This document shows, in pieces, positions 26,490-34,894 of a DNA stretch of 64,000 nt; the first letter of the stretch is position 1, and every line of letters begins with the position of its first letter. Source of the DNA: CAYLUN01 sp964386865 (GTDB lineage: Bacteria > Verrucomicrobiota > Kiritimatiellia > RFP12 > UBA1067); the NCBI GenBank assembly GCA_964386865.1, contig CAYLUN010000011.1, positions 1 through 64,000 of the forward strand, read 5' to 3'. A model generated the notes under the pieces. That model saw nothing but the letters and a program-made list of their open reading frames with translations. It searched no databases and was not told the origin of the DNA. A program made the translations under genes and the position numbers.

Positions 26490-26688
26490 TTCGTGCGAGG
26501 AGGGGGCGGTGGGCTGAAGCGCAGAGCCGCGACTGCATGCAGGCTCGTGACGAAACGCGCGTCGTCGTGCCGTCCGGTCATGCCGGCGGCGCGACGAGTT
26601 CGTTTGCGAGCGGGGGGCTGGGCGGCCGTGAAGAAGCGCGTTCTGAGGAATGTGAGCCAGTGACACTAAACCGTTGAATGGGGGGGAT

Positions 26689-28236
26689 ATGAAACAGTCC
26701 GCGTCTGCATCCGTCGTGTGTGCCCTGCTTCTCTGTTCAGCCGCTGTCCGTGCGGACGTCATGCTTCCGCCGGCCATTTCCGACCACATGGTGATCCAGA
26801 GCGGGGCTGCCGCGCCGATCTGGGGCAAGGCTTCGCCGGGCGAGGCGGTAACGGTCTGCATCGCCGGACAGACGAAGACGGCGACCGCCGACGCGCAGGG
26901 CCAGTGGAAGGTGACGCTCGACCCGCTGAAAGTCGCCGAGGGGCTCACGCTCACCGTGAAGGGCAAGAACGCGATTGAGGTTCAGGACGTGCTGGTCGGC
27001 GAGGTGTGGCTGGGCTCCGGCCAGTCGAACATGGACATGCACGTCAACAGCTACACCAACAACGACCCCGTTCTGGCTCAGGCGGCCGCGACGAGCTATC
27101 CGAAGCTACGCCTGCTCCACAAGGGCCGCAAGGGGTGGGAAGAGGCTACGCCCGCTAACAACGCCCAGTTCTCGGCGCTGCTCTTCGCGTTCGGGTTCCG
27201 CCTCCAGCAGGAGCTGGGCGTGCCGGTCGGCATCATGGTCGGCGCGGTGGGCGGCACGCCGTCAGGCTACTGGCTGACGGAGGAGATGTACCGCGGCGAC
27301 GCGGCCTGCCGCGCGCAGGCGGAGGAGTTCGCGAAGACGTATGATTTTGCCGCGGCTCAGAAGAAGTACGAGGAGCAGCTCGCCGCGTGGAAGGTGGAGG
27401 CGGGGAAGGCGAAGCAGGAGAAGGTCAAGGTGCCTCGGCAGCCCGCCGCTCCGGCGAAGGCGGGCGAGTCCTCCGGCCGCATCGGCAACCTCTACGAGGC
27501 CCACGTGCGACCCTACGCGCCCTACGCGATCCGCGGCGTGCTGTGGGACCAGGGCGAGAGCGGCACGGCCATCACGGGCGTGGACCAGTTCAACGTCATG
27601 GGCGCACTGATCAAGGGGTGGCGCAAGGAGTGGGGCCAGGAGTTTCCCTTCCTCTATGTGCAGAAGACCAGCGGCGGCGGCGCGGCGTGGGATCCGGCAG
27701 ACCCGGTGACGAAGAACGCGAGCACGTTCAGCCCGCTGCCCGCTCAGGTGCCCGGAGCGGGCGACGGCCTCTACCGCGAACTGCACATCAAGATCCAGCA
27801 GCATCCGAAGACCGCGATGGTCACAAGCACCGACCTCGGCAGCGGCGTGCACCCCATCAGCAAGTCGGGGTACGGCGCGCGCGCCGTGCGCGTGGCGCTG
27901 GGCTTCGTCTACGGCAAGCCGGTCGAGATCAGCGGCCCGGCCTACGCGTCGCACGCGGTGGAGGGAAACAAGGTGCGCGTCAAGTTCGCGCATGTCGGCC
28001 AAGGCCTCGCGGCCCGCCACAGCGACAAGCTGCAGGGCTTCATGGTCGCGGGCGCGGACAAGAAGTTCGTGTGGGCCGACGCGGCGATCGACGGCGACAG
28101 CGTGGTCGTGTCGAGCGCGGCGGTGCCGAGCCCGGTGGCGGTGCGCTACGCGTGGTCCGGCAACGCGCCGTGGGCGAACCTGTTCAACAAAGACGGCCTG
28201 CCCGCGCTCACCTTCCGCACCGACGACTGGAGGTGA
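26689..28236 (+). CDS. Secreted sialate O-acetylesterase-type SGNH hydrolase
   Basis: Exported esterase of 515 residues. ATG 26689 follows GGGGGGAT and starts a signal peptide (MKQSASASVVCALLLCSAAVRA). The N-terminal beta domain (about 25-100, LPPAISDHMVIQSG, then VWGKASPGE-like text) is typical of this family. LGSGQSNMDMH carries catalytic Ser113, VLWDQGES lies in the middle, and SGVHPISKSGYG supplies His388. A C-terminal beta domain follows. The family removes O-acetyl groups from sialic acids or acetylated plant glycans, and which applies here is open. It heads a run of four genes with gaps of 6 to 14 bases or short overlaps, ending with the glycyl-radical activase. Confidence 0.85.
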   Translation: MKQSASASVVCALLLCSAAVRADVMLPPAISDHMVIQSGAAAPIWGKASPGEAVTVCIAGQTKTATADAQGQWKVTLDPLKVAEGLTLTVKGKNAIEVQDVLVGEVWLGSGQSNMDMHVNSYTNNDPVLAQAAATSYPKLRLLHKGRKGWEEATPANNAQFSALLFAFGFRLQQELGVPVGIMVGAVGGTPSGYWLTEEMYRGDAACRAQAEEFAKTYDFAAAQKKYEEQLAAWKVEAGKAKQEKVKVPRQPAAPAKAGESSGRIGNLYEAHVRPYAPYAIRGVLWDQGESGTAITGVDQFNVMGALIKGWRKEWGQEFPFLYVQKTSGGGAAWDPADPVTKNASTFSPLPAQVPGAGDGLYRELHIKIQQHPKTAMVTSTDLGSGVHPISKSGYGARAVRVALGFVYGKPVEISGPAYASHAVEGNKVRVKFAHVGQGLAARHSDKLQGFMVAGADKKFVWADAAIDGDSVVVSSAAVPSPVAVRYAWSGNAPWANLFNKDGLPALTFRTDDWR

Positions 28237-28242
28237 GAGGCT

Positions 28243-29133
28243 TTGGCTGACGGAAGTCCGAGAGCAGCTAGGCTTCTGGCCGCGTTAGCGGTTGCGTTCG
28301 CTTGTCCGCCCGTGCGTGAGGCCTGCGCGGATGATTTGACGTGCGGCGCGCAGCGCTCCGGGAAAGTTCCCGCGGAGGTTCGGATCGCCTACGGTCTGGG
28401 CGAGTTCTACCAGAAGCACGCGGCGGTCGGCGAGCTGTCGGTGGTGGCCTCCGCGCGGGTGTCGGACTTCGCGCTGCACGAGGCGGCGTGGATTCTGGGA
28501 CGCGTGATGGACGGGCGGGGGGACTTGCTGCGGACGATGGCCAGCAACGGCTGCCTGGTGGCTGTGATGGCGTGGAGCGAGTACACGACCGACCTGCCGC
28601 AGCAGCGGGGCCTGAAGCCGAAGGCGTACTGGGACAAGCGTGCGCGCGGGCTGGGCGGGGCGCTGGTCAGTTGCGGCGAAGAGAACCTGCTGGCCTATCC
28701 AGGCGACCCCTATCCGGACGAGAACATTCTGATCCACGAGTTTGCGCACGCGGTCTATGAGCAGGGGCTCCGCGCGGCCGATCCGACGTTCGACGCCCGG
28801 CTGAAGGCTGCCTACGCGCAGGCGATGGAGCGTGGCCTGTGGAAGGGCACGTATTCGGCGGAGAACCCCTCCGAGTATTGGGCTGCGGGGTCGCAGGACT
28901 GGTTCGGCCGCAAGCGGGAGAACGACGCCGCGACCAACCACGTCAACACCCGCGAGGAGCTGAAGGCGTACGACCCGTCGCTCGCCGCGCTGTGCAAGGA
29001 GGTGTACGGCGACCGCGCGTGGCGTTACCGCGCGCCTGCGGAGCGTGCGCCCGAGGGACGCGCGCATCTGGTCGGCAATGACTCCGCGAAAGCGCCGCGC
29101 TTCCGCTGGCCCGAGGAGGGGCAAGATGAATAG
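28243..29133 (+). CDS. Secreted HEXXH metallopeptidase-like protein
   Basis: A 296-residue exported protein starting at TTG 28243, six bases after the previous stop, with AGGTGAGAGG overlapping that stop. No ATG lies near a usable leader, and the TTG gives a hydrophobic signal (ARLLAALAVAFACPP). The zinc site is clear: ILIHEFAHAVYEQG with His165, Glu166 and His169. A downstream NPSEYWAAGSQDWF puts a candidate third ligand at Glu211, gluzincin-like. The N-terminal half (VSDFALHEAAWILGRVM) resembles PVC proteins of unknown function. Peptidase activity is likely by motif; the target is unknown. It overlaps the next gene by eight bases. Confidence 0.7.
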   Translation: MADGSPRAARLLAALAVAFACPPVREACADDLTCGAQRSGKVPAEVRIAYGLGEFYQKHAAVGELSVVASARVSDFALHEAAWILGRVMDGRGDLLRTMASNGCLVAVMAWSEYTTDLPQQRGLKPKAYWDKRARGLGGALVSCGEENLLAYPGDPYPDENILIHEFAHAVYEQGLRAADPTFDARLKAAYAQAMERGLWKGTYSAENPSEYWAAGSQDWFGRKRENDAATNHVNTREELKAYDPSLAALCKEVYGDRAWRYRAPAERAPEGRAHLVGNDSAKAPRFRWPEEGQDE

Positions 29134-30160
29134 ACTGCTGTTTGTGAGCATGGGCGTCATCTGCACGCTGGCAGCGGTAGAGACGCCCGGGCGCGAGGTT
29201 ACCTTTCTCTCGACCTCGGATTGCCATTACCGCGAGCCGGATCATCCGCTCGGCTGTCATAACGACCAGAACCGCTTCACGATTGAGGCGATGAATAGCA
29301 TCACGAATGTGGCGTGGCCTGCGTCGCTGGGCGGCGGGCTGGTCGCCGCGCCGCGCGGCGTGGTGGTGCTGGGCGACTGCATCGACGACGGCGACAAGAA
29401 GGTCGGCGGGCGGGTGTTCAGCCGGGAGCAGTACGACCTGTTTGTCGGCGATTTCGGTCTGGTCGGCAACGACGGCTTGCTGAAGTTCCCCGTCTTCGAA
29501 GGGTGGGGCAACCACGACGGGCCGCCCGAGGGAAAAGAGAAGTCGGGCTTCAGTTATCAGGCGAACCTCAAGAAGCGCAACGTGATCCGCAAGGGCAAGG
29601 GGCTGATCTCCAACCTCGCGAACAACGGTTTGCACTATTCGTGGGAGTGGGACGACGTCCATTTCGTGCACCTGAATTTTTATCCGGCCGACTCGCAGCG
29701 GGCCGGTGTAAAGTACTCGCCGGTGTGGCATGACCCGCAGGCTGCCCTGAGCTTCCTGAAGAGCGATCTGGCTGAAAAGGTAGGTGCGAGCGGCCGGCCG
29801 GTCGTGCTGCTCAGCCACTGTGGGTTTGACACCGACTGGTGGACGGCCGAGGACTGGAAGGCGCTCTACGAGGCGGCGCGGCCTTACCGGGTGGTGCTGT
29901 ATCTCTACGGGCATACGGGCACGGGGCTCGTTCAGTGGGCGCCTGCGGGCGAGCCGGCGAAGTGGACGTGCATCAACGACGGCCAGACCGAAGCCGGTTT
30001 CTTTGTGATCCAGATACAGGGCGACCGCCTCCGCGCCGCCTATCGCCGCAAGGCGGGGTCGACCGTCGTGAAAGATCCCGGCGGTAAGGCGCGCCGCGAG
30101 TGGGCGGGAAAATGGGAGTGGCAACACGCGATGGAGTGGCCGTTGCGGGCAGGTGAGTAG
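29126..30160 (+). CDS. Secreted calcineurin-like metallophosphoesterase
   Basis: A 344-residue protein whose ATG at 29126 lies inside the end of the upstream gene, behind GAGGAGGGG. The leader MNRLLFVSMGVICTLAAVET fits export. The family's metal-binding blocks appear in order: STSDCHYRE, LGDCIDDGD, WGNHDGP, LLSHCGFD and LYGHTGTG. The substrate may be a phosphomonoester, diester or nucleotide. Placement between a sialate esterase/metallopeptidase pair and a glycyl-radical activase suggests one transcript, but no shared pathway is obvious. Confidence 0.82.
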   Translation: MNRLLFVSMGVICTLAAVETPGREVTFLSTSDCHYREPDHPLGCHNDQNRFTIEAMNSITNVAWPASLGGGLVAAPRGVVVLGDCIDDGDKKVGGRVFSREQYDLFVGDFGLVGNDGLLKFPVFEGWGNHDGPPEGKEKSGFSYQANLKKRNVIRKGKGLISNLANNGLHYSWEWDDVHFVHLNFYPADSQRAGVKYSPVWHDPQAALSFLKSDLAEKVGASGRPVVLLSHCGFDTDWWTAEDWKALYEAARPYRVVLYLYGHTGTGLVQWAPAGEPAKWTCINDGQTEAGFFVIQIQGDRLRAAYRRKAGSTVVKDPGGKARREWAGKWEWQHAMEWPLRAGE

Positions 30161-30174
30161 GAGATCGGATTCTC

Positions 30175-31074
30175 ATGACGGGTACGATTTTCGACATCAA
30201 GCGGTTTTCGATGCATGACGGCCCCGGAATACGCACCACGGTTTTCCTGAAGGGCTGTCCGCTGTCGTGCGTCTGGTGCCACAATCCGGAGAGTCAGGCT
30301 GTTGCGCCTAGCCTGCTGTATCGGCCGGAGCTGTGCCTGCGGTGCGGGCGGTGCGTGGCGCAGTGCCCGCAGGGCGCGTGGGTGGCGGGTGAGGGTGAAG
30401 CGCCCGTGCGGGACGGGGCGCGCTGCCACGCCTGCGGCGGGTGTGCGGAGGCTTGCCCGGCGGAGGCGATCACCCGCGTGGGGCGCGAGATCGGTGCCGA
30501 CGCGCTCGTCGAGGTTTTGGCCAAGGACCGGCTGTTCTTTGACGAGTCCGACGGCGGAGTGACGTTTTCGGGAGGCGAGCCGCTGGGCCAGCCGGCGTTC
30601 TTGAAAGCGGTGCTGGAGCGTTGCCGACAGATGGGTCTGCACAGCGCGGTGGATACGTGCGGGTTCGCGTCGCGGCAGACGATGCGAGAGGTGGCCGAGC
30701 GCGCCGACCTGCTGCTGTACGACCTGAAGCTGCTCGACCCGGAGGCACACCGCCGCTACACGGGCGTTTCGAACGAGGACATCCTCGCGAATTTGCGCAT
30801 GCTGGTCGCGGATGGCCAGCGCGTGGAGATCCGCATGCCGATGATCCCGGGCATCACGGATACGGCGGAGAATGTGACGGCTGCTGCGGCGTTTGTCGCG
30901 TCTCTGCCGTCGCCGCCGCGCGTGCGGCTGCTGGGTCACCACCACGCGGCGATGTCGAAGTACCGGCGCTTCGGCATGGAGCACCAGCTGGGCGAGATGG
31001 AAGATCCCTCGCCCGACCATATGGCGGAACTCGCGGCGCGCATGCGGGGCCTGGGCGTTGATGCGTTTGTGTAG
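30175..31074 (+). CDS. Glycyl-radical enzyme activating protein (radical SAM)
   Basis: A 299-residue radical SAM enzyme that would install the glycyl radical on the dehydratase encoded downstream. The SAM-cluster cysteines are Cys28, Cys32 and Cys35 in GCPLSCVWCHNPE. Two additional ferredoxin-type clusters are encoded: CLRCGRCVAQC (54-64) and CHACGGCAEAC (84-94), an insert found in activases of the diol dehydratase, choline lyase and HypD groups and absent from short PflA. DVDTCGFAS-like and MPMIPGITD blocks follow. ATG 30175 has AGGAGAT about ten bases upstream, straddling the previous stop. It is the last gene of the preceding run, and its target gene starts 304 bases later with its own promoter. 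Confidence 0.9.
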   Translation: MTGTIFDIKRFSMHDGPGIRTTVFLKGCPLSCVWCHNPESQAVAPSLLYRPELCLRCGRCVAQCPQGAWVAGEGEAPVRDGARCHACGGCAEACPAEAITRVGREIGADALVEVLAKDRLFFDESDGGVTFSGGEPLGQPAFLKAVLERCRQMGLHSAVDTCGFASRQTMREVAERADLLLYDLKLLDPEAHRRYTGVSNEDILANLRMLVADGQRVEIRMPMIPGITDTAENVTAAAAFVASLPSPPRVRLLGHHHAAMSKYRRFGMEHQLGEMEDPSPDHMAELAARMRGLGVDAFV

Positions 31075-31211
31075 GATTGCGGCGGCGATGGGCGCGGCAT
31101 CCGCTTGACGGACAAGCCTCGACACTGCTGGGGCGGGTCAGTCAGCACGCGGGTAGCGCGTCGGGCGTCTTTAAGCGGAACCCGTTCACGGGGCCAAGAA
31201 GAGGCGCACAT

Positions 31212-31237
31212 TTCTCACACCTCCGGAGGTGTGAGAA
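31212..31237. promoter_or_regulatory. Perfect 26-bp palindrome, copy 1
   Basis: Half-site TTCTCACACCTCC followed by its exact complement. An identical copy is at 37019-37044. The flanks of the two copies are unrelated. This copy lies between the activase and the glycyl radical enzyme, 83 bases before the -35 box. It could be an operator, a processed RNA hairpin or a dispersed repeat. Confidence 0.65.
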
Positions 31238-31320
31238 TGGGATACATCACGTCATGTGCAGAGGGAGTGGGGGCAACGGCCCTCCTGGTGTATTTCTCTC
31301 TTTCCGGCTTCGGCCGGGCG

Positions 31321-31349
31321 TTTACAAGCGGCGGCGAAACGTGTACTCT
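31321..31349 (+). promoter_or_regulatory. Candidate promoter of the glycyl radical enzyme gene
   Basis: TTTACA, 17 bases, TACTCT, ending 29 bases before ATG 31379. Confidence 0.45.
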
Positions 31350-31378
31350 AGTGCTCCAGTTCAGAAAGAAGGTGTGTG

Positions 31379-33739
31379 ATGAATGATCGGGTTGCCAAGC
31401 TGCGCCAGGCCAGTTTCGAGGCCGAGCCGACTATTTCAACGGAGCGCGCCGTGTGGATCACGCGCTTCTACCGCGAGCACATCGGTAAGCACTCCGTGCC
31501 GGTCATGCGGGCCAAGGCCTTCGAATATCTCTATGCGAACCAGAATCTGTACATAGGCGGCGGCGAGCTGATCGTCGGCGAGCGCGGGCCGAAGCCCAAG
31601 GCGGTCTCCACCTATCCTGAGCTGACCTGCCACAGCGAAGAGGATCTGCGCATCCTGGGCAGCCGTAAGAAGACGCACTATGGAACCACGGAGGAGGACG
31701 TGCGCGTCTACCGCGAGGAGGTCATCCCCTTCTGGCGCGGCCGCACCATGCGCGAGCGGCTCTTCGCGGGGCTCTCGGACGCGTGGAAGGCGGCTTACGA
31801 GGCCGGGCTCTTCACCGAGTTCATGGAGCAGCGAGCCCCGGGCCACACCACCTTCGACGGCAAGTTCTACCAGAAGGGCCTGCTGGGCTTCAAGGCCGAT
31901 ATCGCCGCCGCGCGCGCCGCGCTCGACTTCCTGAGTGACCCCGAGGCCGCGCCCAAGCGCGAGGAGCTGACGGCCATGGCCATCGCCTGCGACGCGGTGA
32001 TGACCTTCGCGCGGCGCCACGCCGAGCTGGCGGAGCGGATGGCCGCGGCCGAGCCCTGCCCGCAGCGTAAGGCCGAGCTGCTGCAGATCGCGGCGACCTG
32101 CCGCCGCGTGCCGGCCGAGGCCCCGCGCGATTTCCGCGAGGCGCTGCAGATGTACTGGTTCATGCACCTGGGCACCATCACGGAGCTGAATGGCTGGGAC
32201 GCCATGAACCCCGGCCACCTCGACCGCTACTTCTATCCGTTCTATCAGCGCGACCTCGAGGCGGGCGCGCTGACGCGCGAGCAGGCCAAGGAGCTGCTGG
32301 AGTGCTTCTGGATCAAGTTCAACAACCACCCGGCTCCGCCCAAGGTGGGCGTGACGGCCGAGGAGAGCGGCACCTACAACGACTTCACCAACATCAACCT
32401 CGGCGGCATCCTGCCCGACGGCGGCGACGGCGTGAACGAGCTGTCCTACCTGATGCTCGAGGTCATCGACGAGATCCACCTGCTGCAGCCGCAGGCCAAC
32501 CTCCAGCTCAGCCGCAAGAACCCGGATCGCTTCCTCAAAGCCGCCTGCGAGGTGATCCGCAAGGGCTACGGCTACCCCTCGGTCTTCAACGCCGACGGCG
32601 TGGTCGAGCAGATGGTGCGCTGCGGCAAGCGGATCGAGGACGCGCGCGAGGGTGGCACCAGCGGCTGCGTCGAGACGGGCGCCTTCGGCAAAGAGGCGTA
32701 CGTGCTGACCGGCTACCTCAACACGCCCAAAATCTTGGAGCTTGCGCTGAACAACGGGCGCGACCCGCGCACCGGCAAGCAACTGGGGCCCGAGACGGGC
32801 GACCCGCGGCAGTTCGCGTCGCTGGACGACGTCTTCGCGGCGTTTGAGCGCCAGCTGCGCCATGTCGTGGATCTGAAGGTGGCGGGCAACGCCTTCATCG
32901 AGAGGATGTACGCCGCAGAGATGCCCGCCGTCTTCCTCTCCGTGCTGATCGACGACTGCATCAAGACCGGCAAGGACTACAACGCGGGCGGCGCGCGCTA
33001 CAACACGAGCTACATCCAGTGCGTGGGCATCGGCACCATCACGGACAGCCTGTCCGCCATCGGAAAGCATGTGTTTGAGACGCATGCGCTCACGATGGGG
33101 CAGATGGCAGACGCTCTGGTGGCTGATTTCGCCGGCAGCGAGCCGCTGCGCCTGACGCTTTGGAACAAGACGCCGCGCTACGGCAACGACGACGACGCGG
33201 CCGACGGGCTCATGAAGCGGGTTTTCGAGGCGCTCTACTCGGCCATCGACGGCCGCCCCAACCTGCGCGGGGGCCAGTACCATGTCGACATGCTGCCGAC
33301 CACTTGCCACATCTACTTCGGCTCGGTCCTCGGCGCGACGCCGGACGGCCGCAAGGCGGGCACGCCGGTTTCGGAGGGCATTTCGCCGGTGCAGGGCGCG
33401 GATCGCCAGGGGCCCACGGCCGTGGTCAAGTCAGCCGCCAAGATAGATCAGCTCCGCACGGGCGGGACGCTGCTGAATATGAAGTTCCTGCCCGGCACGC
33501 TGCGCGGGCAGGAGGGCATCGACAAGCTGACTAGCCTGGTGCGCAGCTACTTCCGCATGGACGGCCACCACATCCAGTTCAACGTCGTGGACGCGGACAC
33601 CCTGCGCGAGGCGCAGCGGCGACCGCAGGAGTACCGCGACCTGATCGTGCGCGTGGCGGGCTACAGCGACTACTTCTGCGACCTGGGTCGCGAGCTGCAG
33701 GACGAGATCATCTCCCGCACCGCGCAGAGCGAGTTCTGA
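31379..33739 (+). CDS. hypD: Glycyl radical enzyme, trans-4-hydroxyproline dehydratase (HypD)-like
   Basis: A 786-residue oxygen-sensitive dehydratase. The thiyl cysteine is Cys430 in GGTSGCVETG, with Glu432 as the likely base, and the radical glycine is Gly761 in RVAGYSDYF. Their spacing of 331 equals that of Cys434 and Gly765 as I recall them from Clostridioides HypD. The blocks RAPGHT, NINLGG, AYVLTGYLNTPKILELALNNG-type text, GGARYNTSYIQ and YHVDMLPTTCHIYFG also match that subfamily better than pyruvate formate-lyase, glycerol dehydratase or choline lyase. The product would be pyrroline-5-carboxylate, but no proC lies nearby. ATG 31379 follows AGAAGG; a GTG three bases earlier is unlikely. 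Subfamily assignment is from memory of motifs. Confidence 0.78.
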   Translation: MNDRVAKLRQASFEAEPTISTERAVWITRFYREHIGKHSVPVMRAKAFEYLYANQNLYIGGGELIVGERGPKPKAVSTYPELTCHSEEDLRILGSRKKTHYGTTEEDVRVYREEVIPFWRGRTMRERLFAGLSDAWKAAYEAGLFTEFMEQRAPGHTTFDGKFYQKGLLGFKADIAAARAALDFLSDPEAAPKREELTAMAIACDAVMTFARRHAELAERMAAAEPCPQRKAELLQIAATCRRVPAEAPRDFREALQMYWFMHLGTITELNGWDAMNPGHLDRYFYPFYQRDLEAGALTREQAKELLECFWIKFNNHPAPPKVGVTAEESGTYNDFTNINLGGILPDGGDGVNELSYLMLEVIDEIHLLQPQANLQLSRKNPDRFLKAACEVIRKGYGYPSVFNADGVVEQMVRCGKRIEDAREGGTSGCVETGAFGKEAYVLTGYLNTPKILELALNNGRDPRTGKQLGPETGDPRQFASLDDVFAAFERQLRHVVDLKVAGNAFIERMYAAEMPAVFLSVLIDDCIKTGKDYNAGGARYNTSYIQCVGIGTITDSLSAIGKHVFETHALTMGQMADALVADFAGSEPLRLTLWNKTPRYGNDDDAADGLMKRVFEALYSAIDGRPNLRGGQYHVDMLPTTCHIYFGSVLGATPDGRKAGTPVSEGISPVQGADRQGPTAVVKSAAKIDQLRTGGTLLNMKFLPGTLRGQEGIDKLTSLVRSYFRMDGHHIQFNVVDADTLREAQRRPQEYRDLIVRVAGYSDYFCDLGRELQDEIISRTAQSEF

Positions 33740-33782
33740 GGCGCGGCTGCGTGGGGGCGAACGCTGAACGGCAAAGTGAAGG

Positions 33783-33923
33783 CCAGGCTGGTCAGGCTCG
33801 CGCTGGGGGGCGAGGCTGCGCCGAGCCGCGGACCGAACGCTGAACGCCGAACGCCGAACGGCGAAGTGATGTCCAGGCTGGTCAGGCTCGCGCTGGGGGG
33901 CGAGGCTGCGCCGAGCCGCGGAC
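33783..33923 (+). repeat. Direct duplication, 51 identical bases with 90-base period
   Basis: Bases 33783-33833 and 33873-33923 are identical, and the preceding AACG(C)CGAACGG-type text is also partly repeated. The core 26 bases occur inverted at 7392-7417, so the unit is dispersed as well as duplicated locally. Confidence 0.7.
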
Positions 33924-33939
33924 GGCGGAGACGCCGTCC
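33920..33939 (+). repeat. GGACG-type hairpin, copy A8
   Basis: Perfect 8-bp stem GGACGGCG/CGCCGTCC with loop GAGA, followed by ATCTCC. Confidence 0.6.
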
Positions 33940-33980
33940 ATCTCCGCCTTTGCCTAAATGGTGGCTGTCCATCAGCAGGC

Positions 33981-34012
33981 GGCCCGCACGGAGACGGGCC
34001 CTCCAACGCGAG
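33981..34012 (-). repeat. GAGGG-arm hairpin repeat, copy A6
   Basis: Inverted relative to 15157-15188 and identical at 30 of 32 positions. Stem GGCCCG/CGGGCC is kept. Confidence 0.65.
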
Positions 34013-34031
34013 AATAGCCGTTTCGAATCAC

Positions 34032-34063
34032 CTCGCGCTGGAGGGACGACCTCCGTGACGTCC
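34032..34063 (+). repeat. GAGGG-arm hairpin repeat, copy A7
   Basis: Same CTCGCGCTGGAGG arm and CCTCCGTG loop as 15157-15188, but the stem is GGACG/CGTCC. Two stem positions have changed on both arms. Confidence 0.65.
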
Positions 34064-34154
34064 TTGCGCTCCAGGCCAAATACATTTCGGCGGTGGTATG
34101 AGGGCGCACCGGCGTTCCGTTGTCCCGTCGCCAGATAACGTAAGGATAGCCGAC

Positions 34155-34217
34155 CTGTAGCTCCGCCGCTTCTGTCGGCGGAGAGGAGGCGTGTTTCCGG
34201 CGACACCGGAACTACAG
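34155..34217. repeat. 63-bp unit with CTGTAG ends and two internal hairpins
   Basis: Ends CTGTAGCTCCG and CGGAACTACAG are near-perfect inverted repeats. Inside, CTCCGCCG/CGGCGGAG (8-bp stem) and TTCCGG/CCGGAA (6-bp stem) form two separate hairpins. Only one copy is in this window. Confidence 0.5.
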
Positions 34218-34489
34218 AGCCAGCGGCCCATGGTCTAAGGCTAGCGTAGCGAGGGTTCTCGCGCCATTTGATTCACAGACGCTTGATACATGAATAAGTG
34301 CGAGCACTTGGCGAATAGCGTGGGTGAAGTGCTGTGCTGACAAGAATTTAGACGCGTCGGCCCTGTAGCGAGGGCTTGACCCCGTACAGCTCCTCCGTGT
34401 ACGCTTCTAAATATTGGTATCCTGCGCCAGTTCATCTGTCGGGCCGGTGGATTGCGTCTGGACGCCTATAGTCGTTGGCGGAAGAAGAA

Positions 34490-34894
34490 ATGATGGAAAT
34501 CCGGATCAAAGGGAATGACCTTCCACAGACAGTCTTGGAGGAGATCGGCCGCGTGGCCGATCACGCAGGGCTTCAAGTGGACGAGGTCCTGCATGATCCC
34601 GTCACGGGAACAGTGACCATTCCGTTTAACCGTTTTCCCATCATAGGGAAGTCAGTGCTCGGTATCACGCGCCACACCGTTGCACCGGTCAGGAGCAGAT
34701 TGACGATTCGCAAAGTAACTGATTGCCAGATTAATCAAACGCCAGAGCCCGGACTGAGAGTGACCATCATCTTCGGTCTGAAGGTCGAGAAGAACACGGT
34801 CTTCATGTGCTCTGCGGAGGAAGATAAAGGGCAGCAAATGTTCTCAATGACGTGCCGAGTCGCGGAACTCGACATCGAAATCAAAGATGAATGA
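34490..34894 (+). CDS. Small orphan protein, unknown function
   Basis: A 134-residue soluble protein (MMEIRIKGNDLPQTVLEEI...) with no signal peptide, membrane segment or catalytic motif that I recognise. It alternates strand-like and helix-like stretches, with one central basic segment (RHTVAPVRSRLTIRKVTD). Tandem ATGs at 34490/34493 follow GGAAGAAG; a TTG at 34475 is possible but weaker. Its codon use is visibly less GC-rich than the neighbours, which suggests transfer. It overlaps the MFS gene by four bases (ATGA), so the two are translationally coupled, and it may regulate or assist the transporter. Confidence 0.6.
   Translation: MMEIRIKGNDLPQTVLEEIGRVADHAGLQVDEVLHDPVTGTVTIPFNRFPIIGKSVLGITRHTVAPVRSRLTIRKVTDCQINQTPEPGLRVTIIFGLKVEKNTVFMCSAEEDKGQQMFSMTCRVAELDIEIKDE

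Larger units (their letters stand above)
33740..34489. other. 750-base repeat-filled intergenic region
   Basis: The longest non-coding stretch of the window. It holds a 90-base-period duplication (33760-33923), a GGACG hairpin (33920-33939), two GAGGG-arm hairpin repeats in opposite orientation (33981-34012 and 34032-34063), a two-hairpin unit (34155-34217), and an AGCACTT/AAGTGCT inverted repeat near 34303-34340. The last 200 bases are less GC-rich and may hold the promoter of the next operon; a weak TTGACC...TACGCT pair sits at 34376-34405. Confidence 0.6.

Noticed and set aside
30175..33739. Pyruvate formate-lyase and PflA
   Set aside because: A single active-site Cys followed by Val-Glu (GCVE) instead of the PFL Cys-Cys pair, and the activase has the extra ferredoxin insert.
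33783..33923. Possible two-unit CRISPR
   Set aside because: Only two copies with a partly repeated spacer and no cas genes; better described as a local duplication.
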